A stretch of DNA of 12,342 nt, from contig DIWL01000008.1 of NCBI GenBank assembly GCA_002428455.1, forward strand, positions 1 through 12,342, written 5' to 3'. The notes under the pieces were generated by a model. It searched no databases and was not told the DNA's origin. It saw nothing but the letters and a program-made list of their open reading frames with translations. The stretch is from Anaerolineaceae bacterium UBA6107 (GTDB taxonomy: Bacteria; Chloroflexota; Anaerolineae; Anaerolineales; Anaerolineaceae). Shown piece by piece: positions 1 through 6,343 of the stretch (its first letter is position 1; every line of letters begins with the position of its first letter). The position numbers and the translations under genes are program-made.

Positions 1-630
1 AAAGTTTATCTCTCCGGGTTTAACACTTCGGATGATCTCCTGGTTACCGGGGCCTTCGGATGTTATTTGGATTTCGAAAAGGTCGGCACCACAATTCAGG
101 AAAAGGTCAACTCCGGACAATGGTCTGTAGTGGACGGCTATTATCACCTCACGCGAGAGGAGATCAGGATGGCTGAATTATCGCCGCAATTGGAGGTGAA
201 ACACTCATTTGCCTTGGGGAATCCGCTCACCCAGTCGATTGGACCGCGTTACCGTCAGTGGGGATTGCTGGAAGATTGGGGTTTCTGGTCAGTTGGTCAT
301 GTTTCCACGCTACAACTTCCCTGCCCGGAAGATGCAGCACAGGCAAATCCTCCGCTTTACATTGAACTGGAGTTGGAACCTTTCATCTTTGGTGAACACA
401 CTGAAGTCCACGCGTCTATCAAATTGGATGGACAGGCCGCTTGGTCCGGCACCCTGACCGCTCCGCAGGTCATCCTCTTACCTGTGCCGCCGGATGGCTG
501 TGAGAAAGGCGATATATTGACTATGCGCATAAATGTGAGCAATCCCGCCTCCCGCGCTGAACTCGGCATCAGCGGGGATATGCGTCAATTGGGCGTGGGT
601 CTGCGGCGCATGCGCTACACCAGGCGTTGA
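1..630 (+). CDS. C-terminal part of a large protein, possibly a membrane glycosyltransferase (5' end outside window)
   Basis: The frame is open from base 1 to a TGA at 628-630 and gives 209 residues. The gene therefore begins upstream; an internal TTG at 67 is not a convincing start because the frame continues through it without a stop and no ribosome site precedes it. The visible part has no membrane segment. It reads as a soluble, beta-rich module with Trp/Gly-rich stretches (around residues 86-102). The ending pattern (MRINVSNPASRAELGIS followed by DMRQLGVGLRRMRY) resembles, from memory, the C-terminal beta-sandwich (DUF7024-like) found behind the membrane part of some glycosyltransferases. 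The glycosyltransferase idea is inference from that tail only, and the catalytic part is not in view. The gene converges with the GYD gene, 35 bp away. The coding call is secure; the function is weak. Confidence 0.7.
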   Translation, partial: KVYLSGFNTSDDLLVTGAFGCYLDFEKVGTTIQEKVNSGQWSVVDGYYHLTREEIRMAELSPQLEVKHSFALGNPLTQSIGPRYRQWGLLEDWGFWSVGHVSTLQLPCPEDAAQANPPLYIELELEPFIFGEHTEVHASIKLDGQAAWSGTLTAPQVILLPVPPDGCEKGDILTMRINVSNPASRAELGISGDMRQLGVGLRRMRYTRR

Positions 631-638
631 GCTATCCC

Positions 639-654
639 ATTGAAACGTTTCAAT
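639..654. promoter_or_regulatory. 16-bp perfect palindrome, LacI-family operator-like
   Basis: ATTGAAACGTTTCAAT is its own reverse complement over all 16 bases. The core TGAAACGTTTCA has the central CG and symmetric arms typical of LacI/GalR-family operators. It lies between the stop codons of two convergent genes, where a promoter operator is not expected. Its function is unknown; it could also be a small cruciform or part of the 3' ends. Confidence refers to a regulatory role; the palindrome itself is certain. Confidence 0.35.
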
Positions 655-655
655 T

Positions 656-676
656 CCGGGCTTTCTTACTGCCCGG
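656..676. repeat. Short GC-rich hairpin at convergent gene ends
   Basis: CCGGGC (656-661) pairs perfectly with GCCCGG (671-676) across a 9-base loop, and the right arm lies inside the last codons of the minus-strand GYD gene. No T tract follows on either strand, so it is not a typical intrinsic terminator. It could protect 3' ends or slow polymerase between the convergent genes. Confidence 0.4.
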
Positions 677-986
677 GCATGCGGTAATCAACCTTGATGC
701 TCAGGGCTTTATCTAGCTCTTCCGGGGTGAGCAGGGTCACCGTCTTCATTAAGAAGGATTCGCTGACATTGCCGGTTAATGTAAACGCGGTCGCGTTGAC
801 GTTATCGGGCAGACTGACGATGACATAAAAGTCGTTCTCCCCAAATGAGAAATAGAAGGATTCAAGGCTTCCGCCCATGCTTTCTGCTGCCATGCGCACC
901 GCTTCGGCGCGCCTGGTTCCTCCTTCAGCCAGCAACCCTTTGTATCCCTCCGGTGTGTACGCGCCGTAGAACATGTACTTTTGCAT
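666..986 (-). CDS. GYD domain-containing protein
   Basis: This is a 106-residue soluble protein that matches the GYD family over its full length. TPEG at 11-14 is followed by a Gly/Arg-rich turn, then an amphipathic helix. The family's aromatic-Gly-acid-Asp core appears as FGENDF (48-53), and the C-terminal signature TVTLLTPEE is at 82-90. GYD proteins are small alpha/beta proteins, probably of the dimeric ferredoxin-like barrel type, with no established reaction. The start is well supported: GGAGGTG (991-997 on the complementary strand) lies 4 bases before the ATG. It is a single gene with its own promoter upstream and converges with the preceding plus-strand gene. No signal peptide or membrane segment is visible, so it is presumably cytoplasmic. 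Family assignment is confident; the biological role is unknown. Confidence 0.9.
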   Translation of the reverse strand: MQKYMFYGAYTPEGYKGLLAEGGTRRAEAVRMAAESMGGSLESFYFSFGENDFYVIVSLPDNVNATAFTLTGNVSESFLMKTVTLLTPEELDKALSIKVDYRMPGQ

Positions 987-1049
987 CTAACACCTCCATG
1001 CAGGCTCAATTGCGGCGGTGCTCTCTGCGTTGTTTTACCCCTCACATTC

Positions 1050-1080
1050 ATTATACAGACCTACAGAGAACTTGAATCAA
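1050..1080 (-). promoter_or_regulatory. Candidate promoter of the GYD gene
   Basis: On the minus strand TTGATT (1075-1080) and a consensus TATAAT (1050-1055) are separated by 19 bases, about 60 bases before the GYD start codon. The -10 is perfect but the spacer is slightly long, so the -35 assignment is less sure than the -10. Confidence 0.5.
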
Positions 1081-1175
1081 CTAATTTTTATTTATTGAGC
1101 GTCTGACAGATCTACAATTGAAGAGGTGAATTGCACCATGAAAATATCAGGGTTTTTATCAATGGTCAGAGCGAG

Positions 1176-1204
1176 TTGACTTTTTCCGCCTCCCCTCCTA
1201 CACT
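1176..1204 (+). promoter_or_regulatory. Promoter of comM, predicted to make a leaderless mRNA
   Basis: TTGACT (1176-1181) and TACACT (1199-1204) are separated by the ideal 17 bases. A start point 6-7 bases after the -10 falls at about 1210-1211, which is the A of the comM start codon. No Shine-Dalgarno sequence lies between the -10 and that codon, which agrees with leaderless translation. Confidence 0.6.
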
Positions 1205-1210
1205 TAATCC

Positions 1211-2734
1211 ATGCTCGCCAAAGTAAACGCCTGCGCTGTCATCGGCTTGGAAGGGGTCATTGTAGATGTCGAGGTGGATCTCACTCCCGGCATCAAGCCC
1301 CCCATCATCATTGTCGGCCTGCCCGATGTCTCGGTGCAGGAAAGCCGCGAGCGCGTGCAATCCGCCATTCGTAACACCGGACTGGAATATCCGCGCAAGC
1401 GCGTGCGCGTCAATCTTGCCCCCGCCACGGTGCGCAAGGAGGGCTCCGCTTACGACCTCCCCATCGCGCTCGGCATCCTCATTGCCAACCGCCAGCTTCC
1501 TCCCGCCTGCCTGCAGGATGCCCTGGTCATGGGTGAACTCTCACTGGATGGCAGCGTGCGTCACATCCGCGGGGTGTTGCCCATGGCAGCCGTGGCGCGC
1601 AATGAAGGCGTCAAACGCGTTTACGTCCCCGCCGAAGATGCCCCTGAAGCAGCCATCTTCCCCGATCTCGAGGTGATCCCGGTCAATTCCCTTGCCGAGC
1701 TTTATCAACACCTCGTTGGTCAGGTGATCATTTCCCCGCAGCCGCCCCTTGTAGCGGAGCAGGTGGAAGTGCAGGTCTTGACAGATTTTCGCGAGATCAA
1801 GGGTCAGGAGCACGTTAAACGCGCCCTGGAGGTCGCTGCAGCCGGTGCGCACAACTTGATGATGATTGGACCACCCGGAGCCGGAAAAACGCTCATGGCC
1901 CGTGCCTTGCCCTCCATCCTGCCTTCCATGAGCATCGAGGAATCCCTCGATGTTACCCGCATCTATTCTGTGGCAGATGCGCTGCCCTCCGGCATGCCGC
2001 TGATTCGCAGCCGGCCTTTTCGCGCCCCGCACCACACCATCAGCCATGCCGGCCTGGTAGGCGGCGGCAACTGGCCGCACCCGGGTGAGATCTCGCTGGC
2101 ACACCGCGGTGTGCTCTTCCTCGATGAATTTCCCGAGTTCGGCAGCCGCACCCTTGAAGTGCTGCGCCAGCCGCTGGAGGACAAGATCATCACCATTAGC
2201 CGTGCCCAGGGCACGCTCACCTTTCCCGCCAATTTCCAGTTGGTCGCCGCAATGAATCCCTGCCCGTGCGGATATTACGGCGACCCCACGCGTGCCTGCA
2301 CCTGCGCCCCGGGCATCGTCACCAAATATCAGCGTCGCATCTCCGGTCCGCTCATGGACCGCATCGATATACATGTGGAGGTGCCGCGCGTGGATTACGA
2401 AAAACTGAGCGACGCCCGCCTGGGTGAATCCTCCGCCGTCATCCGCGGTCGCGTGGAGAACGCCCGCCAGGTGCAGCGTGAACGATTCGCCGGCACCAGT
2501 CTCACCGCCAATTCGGATATGCACCCTGCACAGGTACGCCAGTATTGCACGCTCGATGAACCCGGCCGCAGCCTGATGCGCGCTGCCATGAACCAGCTGC
2601 AACTCTCCGCGCGCGCCTATCACCGTATCCTCAAGCTCGCGCGCACCATCGCCGACCTCGCCGGCAGTACCGCCATCACCCCCGCCCACCTCGCCGAGGC
2701 GCTGCAGTACCGCCCGCGTGTGAGTGACATATAA
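1211..2734 (+). CDS. comM: YifB/ComM family Mg-chelatase-like AAA+ ATPase
   Basis: This full-length 507-residue member of the YifB/ComM family has three parts. The N-terminal ChlI-type domain (about 1-175) starts with MLAKVNACAVIGLEG and continues with the family's VEVDLTPGIKPP and IVGLPD motifs. The AAA+ Mg-chelatase-type domain (about 190-395) has Walker A GPPGAGKT at 220-227 and Walker B VLFLDE at 301-306. The C-terminal Mg-chelatase_C helical region is about 400-505. A Cys cluster follows AMNP (C351, C353, C363, C365), a possible metal site typical of the family. In naturally transformable bacteria ComM is a hexameric helicase that promotes branch migration when taken-up DNA is integrated; in other bacteria its role is unclear. 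The start agrees with the family N terminus although no ribosome site precedes it. The next gene follows after 18 bp with no terminator, so the two are probably co-transcribed. Confidence 0.96.
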   Translation: MLAKVNACAVIGLEGVIVDVEVDLTPGIKPPIIIVGLPDVSVQESRERVQSAIRNTGLEYPRKRVRVNLAPATVRKEGSAYDLPIALGILIANRQLPPACLQDALVMGELSLDGSVRHIRGVLPMAAVARNEGVKRVYVPAEDAPEAAIFPDLEVIPVNSLAELYQHLVGQVIISPQPPLVAEQVEVQVLTDFREIKGQEHVKRALEVAAAGAHNLMMIGPPGAGKTLMARALPSILPSMSIEESLDVTRIYSVADALPSGMPLIRSRPFRAPHHTISHAGLVGGGNWPHPGEISLAHRGVLFLDEFPEFGSRTLEVLRQPLEDKIITISRAQGTLTFPANFQLVAAMNPCPCGYYGDPTRACTCAPGIVTKYQRRISGPLMDRIDIHVEVPRVDYEKLSDARLGESSAVIRGRVENARQVQRERFAGTSLTANSDMHPAQVRQYCTLDEPGRSLMRAAMNQLQLSARAYHRILKLARTIADLAGSTAITPAHLAEALQYRPRVSDI

Positions 2735-2752
2735 AAATTCAGGGTTACCAAC

Positions 2753-3133
2753 ATGGAAAAAATAAAACTGGCAGTCAATGGCACATTGATGCGCGGCTTC
2801 GCACTGAACTCAAACCTGCTCGAAGCTGGCGCGGAATTCTTGTCCGAGACCTCCACCGCTCCCGCTTACCGCTTGTGGTCGATCAACGATGCTTATCCGG
2901 GCATGCAGCGCGACGATGTGTCAGGCCGCTGCATTGCTTTGGAGATCTGGGAACTCTCGCCCGATGCGCTCATAGACATGCTAAACAAGGAACCACCCGG
3001 ATTGACCCTCGGGCGGGTGGAATTATCAGATGGCGCGTGGGTGCTGGGCATACTAGGCGAAGGCTTCATCTGCACCGGGCAGCCGGAGATCACCGCCTGG
3101 GGCGGCTGGCGCGAGTACATCAATTCCCGCTGA
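2753..3133 (+). CDS. Standalone allophanate hydrolase C-terminal domain-like protein
   Basis: This 126-residue protein resembles the C-terminal (AtzF-C/AH_C, GGCT-like fold) domain of allophanate hydrolase, here without the amidase half. Landmarks are NGTLMRG (9-15), TAPAYRLWSI (35-44), PGM (49-51), LEIWE (63-67), EPPGL (80-84), LGILGE (98-103) and the closing ITAWGGWREY (113-122). In bifunctional allophanate hydrolases this domain acts on the carboxylated intermediate of urea breakdown. Their first motif usually reads G-A-H-L-x-G, while here it is G-T-L-M-R-G, so the His I associate with catalysis is replaced. No urea carboxylase or amidase gene is nearby, so a different, unknown role is likely. 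A weak AGGG lies 8 bases before the ATG. It is second in an operon-like pair with comM and is followed by a strong terminator. Family call is fairly sure; function is unknown. Confidence 0.85.
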   Translation: MEKIKLAVNGTLMRGFALNSNLLEAGAEFLSETSTAPAYRLWSINDAYPGMQRDDVSGRCIALEIWELSPDALIDMLNKEPPGLTLGRVELSDGAWVLGILGEGFICTGQPEITAWGGWREYINSR

Positions 3134-3154
3134 TCATTAAATCCCTAAAAAGTG

Positions 3155-3188
3155 AGAGGCGGCTCCAGTTGGAGCCACCTCTGTTTTT
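3155..3188. terminator. Strong intrinsic terminator, probably bidirectional
   Basis: AGAGG-c-GGCTCC (3155-3166) pairs with GGAGCC-a-CCTCT (3171-3182) around an AGTT loop, giving 11 pairs with one mismatch. TTTTT at 3184-3188 follows on the plus strand, and an A run at 3147-3151 gives a T tract on the minus strand. It sits between the ends of the comM pair and the minus-strand protease and can serve both. Confidence 0.9.
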
Positions 3189-3221
3189 ATTCATAAAACC
3201 GATCACTTCATTTGCGGAAGC

Positions 3222-5810
3222 CTAGTCATCCACTCCCGGGCGGTCGATCAGGAAGTCCGGGGAGGTCCATTTTTCCCAGTCGGCTGCCTTCGCGGGATCG
3301 CCGTTGGCTTTGAGCACTTTGATCTTCGCGTAGTACAGACCATCCGGTACGCGCGTCAGGACGCCACTCTTCATCACATAACCGTCAAACGGGAAGATGT
3401 AACCGTATCCAGACATTGACACATGGGGCAGCAATGTCTCTGTATAGGCAACACCAAGGTTCTTATCGGTTTCCGCGTTGAAGATCTTGATCTCCAGTTT
3501 CTGTGCCTGGTGCTCGAGGTTGACCCAGAAGTAAGGCACGTCCGACCCCTGCATCCAGAACGGCCAATCAGTTGGATCCTCTGGATACATGTAGTAATCA
3601 TCAAAATAAAGCAGAAGCGCAGGTTCTTCGGCCATCACAACGATGTCCTGGTAGTCGCCAATCCAGCCGGCGTAGGGCACGCGCAGGGTCGGCAGGTTGA
3701 CATCAGCGGGGGTCAGGATGATATAGCCGCCGTACATGCCAAAATCAGGACCGGTCGCCGGTTTGATCGTAGCGGTAACTGAGACTGAACCCTTGGCGGG
3801 CACCGTGACAGATTTGGCGCTGAATTTCACCTTGGCGTCGGAATCGTAAATACCAACGATATCTATAATACCCTCACTTGTGAGAGCGTTTTCATAAGAG
3901 AGGGTGTACTTTACCTTGGTATCGCCGCTGTTCTTGATCTTCAACGTCTTGGTTACAGCACCCATCTCGCTTTCGCCCATGGCGATCTTGGAGGGAGTAA
4001 CGGTGATGTCGGACAGGATCGCGTCATCGATCTGGATCATGCCCGCGCCCTGGCGGTGCACATAATCCAGTAGTCCATATATGGACGGCTGCGGTACCGC
4101 GCTGTTCTGCAGGATGCCGCGCACCTTGGTGGCCTTGAGATTCGGCTTCGCTTCCAGCAGCAGCGCAACAGCGCCGGCCACGTGCGGAGAGGACATGGAA
4201 GTACCGCTCAGCACCGCGTATCCGCCGTATTCAAGCGGATAAGACGAGAAGATATTCCCGCCCGGGGCACCCAGGTCAGGCTTCAGATCCAGGTCTGGTG
4301 ACAGACCAGTTGAGCTGAAGGAGGAGACCATGCCGGCAGTGGGGCTGGGGAATAGATCGCTATACTCGGTCCAGGTCATCGTTACCGGGATTGCCTGTGC
4401 GCGGATGAAGTTGCCATCGGCCAGTGAAATCCCCACAACAGGTATAGTGGGATCGGGTAACGGTGCGCCAAGTGTGCCGCTAACTACGCCGGCTACATTG
4501 TTTGAAATCACGACAGCTTCTGCGCCAATATCAATTGCGTTTTGCGCTTTTTCTGCGAAGCTGCATGTTCCGCGGCTAGCTAAAGCCACCTTCCCGGTTA
4601 GATCGGCTACCGTCAGAGGTAGATCAGCGTCGCATGCCCGACCTATATCAACGATCTCAAAATCACCTGCCAATGGAGGTTCAGGTGAATAATCCATTGT
4701 TTGATAACCGATGGCAGTTCCATTGACTTCGAAGTAAGGCAGCAGGACGTCGGTATTGTCATAAGATGCAACACCGATCACTTCCTTGCCCAACCCGGGT
4801 GCGCCCGCGTTGAACAAAGTGCTTCCCGAATTTCCAATGGAAGCCACCACGACCATGCCGTTCTCAACCAGTTTGGTCGCAGCTACAGCGGTGGGGGATT
4901 GCGGCCAGGCATAGGCTGAACCGATGCTCATGTTGAGGATTTGCATGCCATCCGCCTGCGCGCGTTCCATCGCTGCCAGCATGATGTCATCGTTGGTGGA
5001 ACCATCGCAACCAAAGACGCGGTAAGCACCGAAGGTAACCTCAGGGGCAACACCGTACATTCCCATGGCAACGTCATTCGCGCCGATGATACCGGAAACG
5101 TGCGTGCCGTGTCCGCCGCAATCATCCGGGATGTCGTCAGGCATGGTGGTGATATTGTAAGAAGCGTCATCCGGATCAGCGTTGTAGTCATCGCCGACAA
5201 AGTCGTACCCGTACAGGATGCGCGGGCTTTCGTAGAAGAAGTAGCTGTTACCTTCAGCCACGCCATCACCGCCGAAGGCGGGGTGGTTGACGTCGATACC
5301 GGTGTCCATCACCGCAACCTTGATGCCAGCGCCAGTGAGACCCAGCTCAGATTGAGCAACTGTCGCACCGATCATCTCCAGCGAGGAAAACAACTGCGGT
5401 TCCAGGTCTGAGGCAATCGTCTCGGGCATGGGTACTTCGAGTACCGGGGTAATTCTCTTAACACCCGGTAAGCGGCTCAAAGCCGCCAGGTCGCTGGTTT
5501 TCACAGAAACTGAAAAACCATTGAAGAGCGAAGTGTAGGCAAAGCGCTCGGTGAGGACGATGCCGGCTTTTTCAGCCTGCGCGCGGAAGGCGGTGTGCTC
5601 CGCGTTCACAGTATCGATCGAAGCGCCGTCGATTGTCGGGGCTCCCGCCAGTTCAACGAACCACAATTCCCTGGCATCGACTCCTGCATCAACAAGGGCG
5701 CCCGGAACCCGCTCGCCCGGCTCGGTATTCTGCGCTGCCACGGGGGAAACCGCTGCCAGCGCCAGGAACATGATAACAAGCATCGAAAATACTATTCTTT
5801 TGTACATCAT
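3222..5810 (-). CDS. Secreted subtilisin-like serine protease (S8, Vpr-like, with PA domain)
   Basis: This 862-residue exported protease is complete. A signal peptide (about 1-26, hydrophobic core then VAA) is followed by an inhibitor I9-type propeptide (about 45-125) and an S8 catalytic domain (about 155-590). Catalytic residues are D169 (VAVMDTGID), H234 (GGHGTHVSG) and S538 (SGTSMSSPHVAG), with oxyanion N327 (SIGNSG). A protease-associated (PA) domain (about 380-475, around GKVALASRGTCSF) is inserted before the catalytic Ser, as in Bacillus Vpr. Behind the catalytic domain is a fibronectin-like region (about 600-720) and an unassigned C-terminal tail with many aromatic residues; no cell-wall anchor is visible. 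Two adjacent ATG codons start the gene; GGAG lies 3 bases before the first and 6 before the second (5807), so the second may be used. It probably degrades extracellular proteins or matures secreted ones. It is divergent from a second S8 protease. Confidence 0.96.
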   Translation of the reverse strand: MMYKRIVFSMLVIMFLALAAVSPVAAQNTEPGERVPGALVDAGVDARELWFVELAGAPTIDGASIDTVNAEHTAFRAQAEKAGIVLTERFAYTSLFNGFSVSVKTSDLAALSRLPGVKRITPVLEVPMPETIASDLEPQLFSSLEMIGATVAQSELGLTGAGIKVAVMDTGIDVNHPAFGGDGVAEGNSYFFYESPRILYGYDFVGDDYNADPDDASYNITTMPDDIPDDCGGHGTHVSGIIGANDVAMGMYGVAPEVTFGAYRVFGCDGSTNDDIMLAAMERAQADGMQILNMSIGSAYAWPQSPTAVAATKLVENGMVVVASIGNSGSTLFNAGAPGLGKEVIGVASYDNTDVLLPYFEVNGTAIGYQTMDYSPEPPLAGDFEIVDIGRACDADLPLTVADLTGKVALASRGTCSFAEKAQNAIDIGAEAVVISNNVAGVVSGTLGAPLPDPTIPVVGISLADGNFIRAQAIPVTMTWTEYSDLFPSPTAGMVSSFSSTGLSPDLDLKPDLGAPGGNIFSSYPLEYGGYAVLSGTSMSSPHVAGAVALLLEAKPNLKATKVRGILQNSAVPQPSIYGLLDYVHRQGAGMIQIDDAILSDITVTPSKIAMGESEMGAVTKTLKIKNSGDTKVKYTLSYENALTSEGIIDIVGIYDSDAKVKFSAKSVTVPAKGSVSVTATIKPATGPDFGMYGGYIILTPADVNLPTLRVPYAGWIGDYQDIVVMAEEPALLLYFDDYYMYPEDPTDWPFWMQGSDVPYFWVNLEHQAQKLEIKIFNAETDKNLGVAYTETLLPHVSMSGYGYIFPFDGYVMKSGVLTRVPDGLYYAKIKVLKANGDPAKAADWEKWTSPDFLIDRPGVDD

Positions 5811-5830
5811 TTTCTCCTTTTTTATATTGA

Positions 5831-5858
5831 TTGACCTCGAGCAATTTCACAATATGAT
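5831..5858 (+). promoter_or_regulatory. Candidate plus-strand promoter inside the minus-strand leader
   Basis: TTGACC (5831-5836) and TATGAT (5853-5858) are 16 bases apart, each one base off consensus. Transcription would start near 5865 and run toward the right-hand protease, giving either a leader of about 480 bases or a separate RNA. It would overlap the minus-strand protease leader. Confidence 0.35.
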
Positions 5859-5947
5859 ATTTTGCGATACAGACCCTCCTTGGTAATGGAATCGATTAAT
5901 GCACAAAAACTGGGTAGCTGATACTTCCCGCTAGCACTGCAACTATG

Positions 5948-5959
5948 GATTTATAAATC
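5948..5959. repeat. 12-bp perfect palindrome GATTTATAAATC
   Basis: The sequence equals its reverse complement and lies about 22-33 bases downstream of the predicted start of the minus-strand protease transcript, a possible operator position. AT-rich palindromes of this length can arise by chance in such DNA. Confidence 0.3.
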
Positions 5960-5991
5960 GATAAATTAAATAAACGGTTATTGATAAATTA
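5960..5991. repeat. Direct repeat GATAAATTA, 23 bp apart
   Basis: GATAAATTA occurs at 5960-5968 and again at 5983-5991. The right copy overlaps the -10 element of the minus-strand protease promoter and the left copy falls just after the expected start point. The arrangement would suit a dimeric or tandem-binding regulator, but the low complexity of the region weakens the case. Confidence 0.35.
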
Positions 5992-6015
5992 TACAAATAA
6001 TAAAGAAAATGGCAA
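5988..6015 (-). promoter_or_regulatory. Promoter of the minus-strand S8 protease
   Basis: On the minus strand TTGCCA (6010-6015) and a perfect TATAAT (5988-5993) are separated by 16 bases. The transcript would start near 5981 and carry a leader of about 170 bases before the GGAG ribosome site of the protease. Confidence 0.55.
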
Positions 6016-6100
6016 GCAAAAAGACGGTTTGGATTTACATGCAATTTTCGCTCCAACACACCATTTTTGACGAAATATTCCCATTTTTTAAGAAAAAGCC

Positions 6101-6129
6101 TTGAACTCGCGTCTGAAAAGCGCTACATT
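6101..6129 (+). promoter_or_regulatory. Candidate promoter of the plus-strand S8 protease
   Basis: TTGAAC (6101-6106) and TACATT (6124-6129) are separated by 17 bases; each box matches the consensus at four of six positions. The transcript would start near 6136 and have a leader of about 200 bases. Confidence 0.35.
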
Positions 6130-6343
6130 GATAGAGAAGCGCAACGCTGTCTCGCCGTTCTCTCTCCCAAACATCATTGATCAAATGCAATTACCATACC
6201 GTGGGGAGTCTAACCTGCCTCAAAGGCGGCGATTTATTTTAATTCTCTCTCAATTGGAAACGAAGGGGGGTGAATGCAAATATTGTTAGGGTGACTGAAT
6301 AGAGATCACGACCAAATCCTATTTTAGACAGGAGTATAGGGAG

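Larger units (their letters stand above)
5811..6343. other. AT-rich divergent regulatory region between two proteases
   Basis: This stretch separates the start codons of the two proteases and I see no convincing gene in it. It holds a strong minus-strand promoter (5988-6015), two weaker plus-strand promoter candidates (5831-5858 and 6101-6129), a 9-base direct repeat, a 12-bp palindrome and two ribosome sites. The segment 5941-6015 is very AT-rich. The plus-strand leader after about 6136 would be roughly 200 bases, with short self-complementary pieces such as GCC-tcaaa-GGC near 6217-6227, but I cannot match it to a known riboswitch class. Confidence 0.7.

Noticed and set aside
67..630. Start of the first gene at TTG 67
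   Set aside because: The frame is open to base 1 without a stop and the upstream residues look like coding sequence, so the gene begins outside the window.
1541..2689. Long open frame on the minus strand across comM (382 codons)
   Set aside because: It is a by-product of the GC-rich third positions of comM. Its sequence is low-complexity Gly/His/Asp-rich, has no recognisable domain and lies wholly inside a strongly conserved gene.
5912..5933. Small pseudoknot-like pairing (GGG/CCC and TAGC/GCTA) in the minus-strand protease leader
   Set aside because: The stems are only 3-4 bases, and such pairings are frequent by chance.
6101..6289. Possible 62-residue protein in the region between the proteases
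   Set aside because: It starts at TTG with no ribosome site, its sequence is not protein-like, and the TTG coincides with a candidate -35 box.
6136..6343. Known riboswitch in the leader of the plus-strand protease
   Set aside because: Short hairpins are present, but I could not match the conserved core of c-di-GMP, preQ1 or other common classes.
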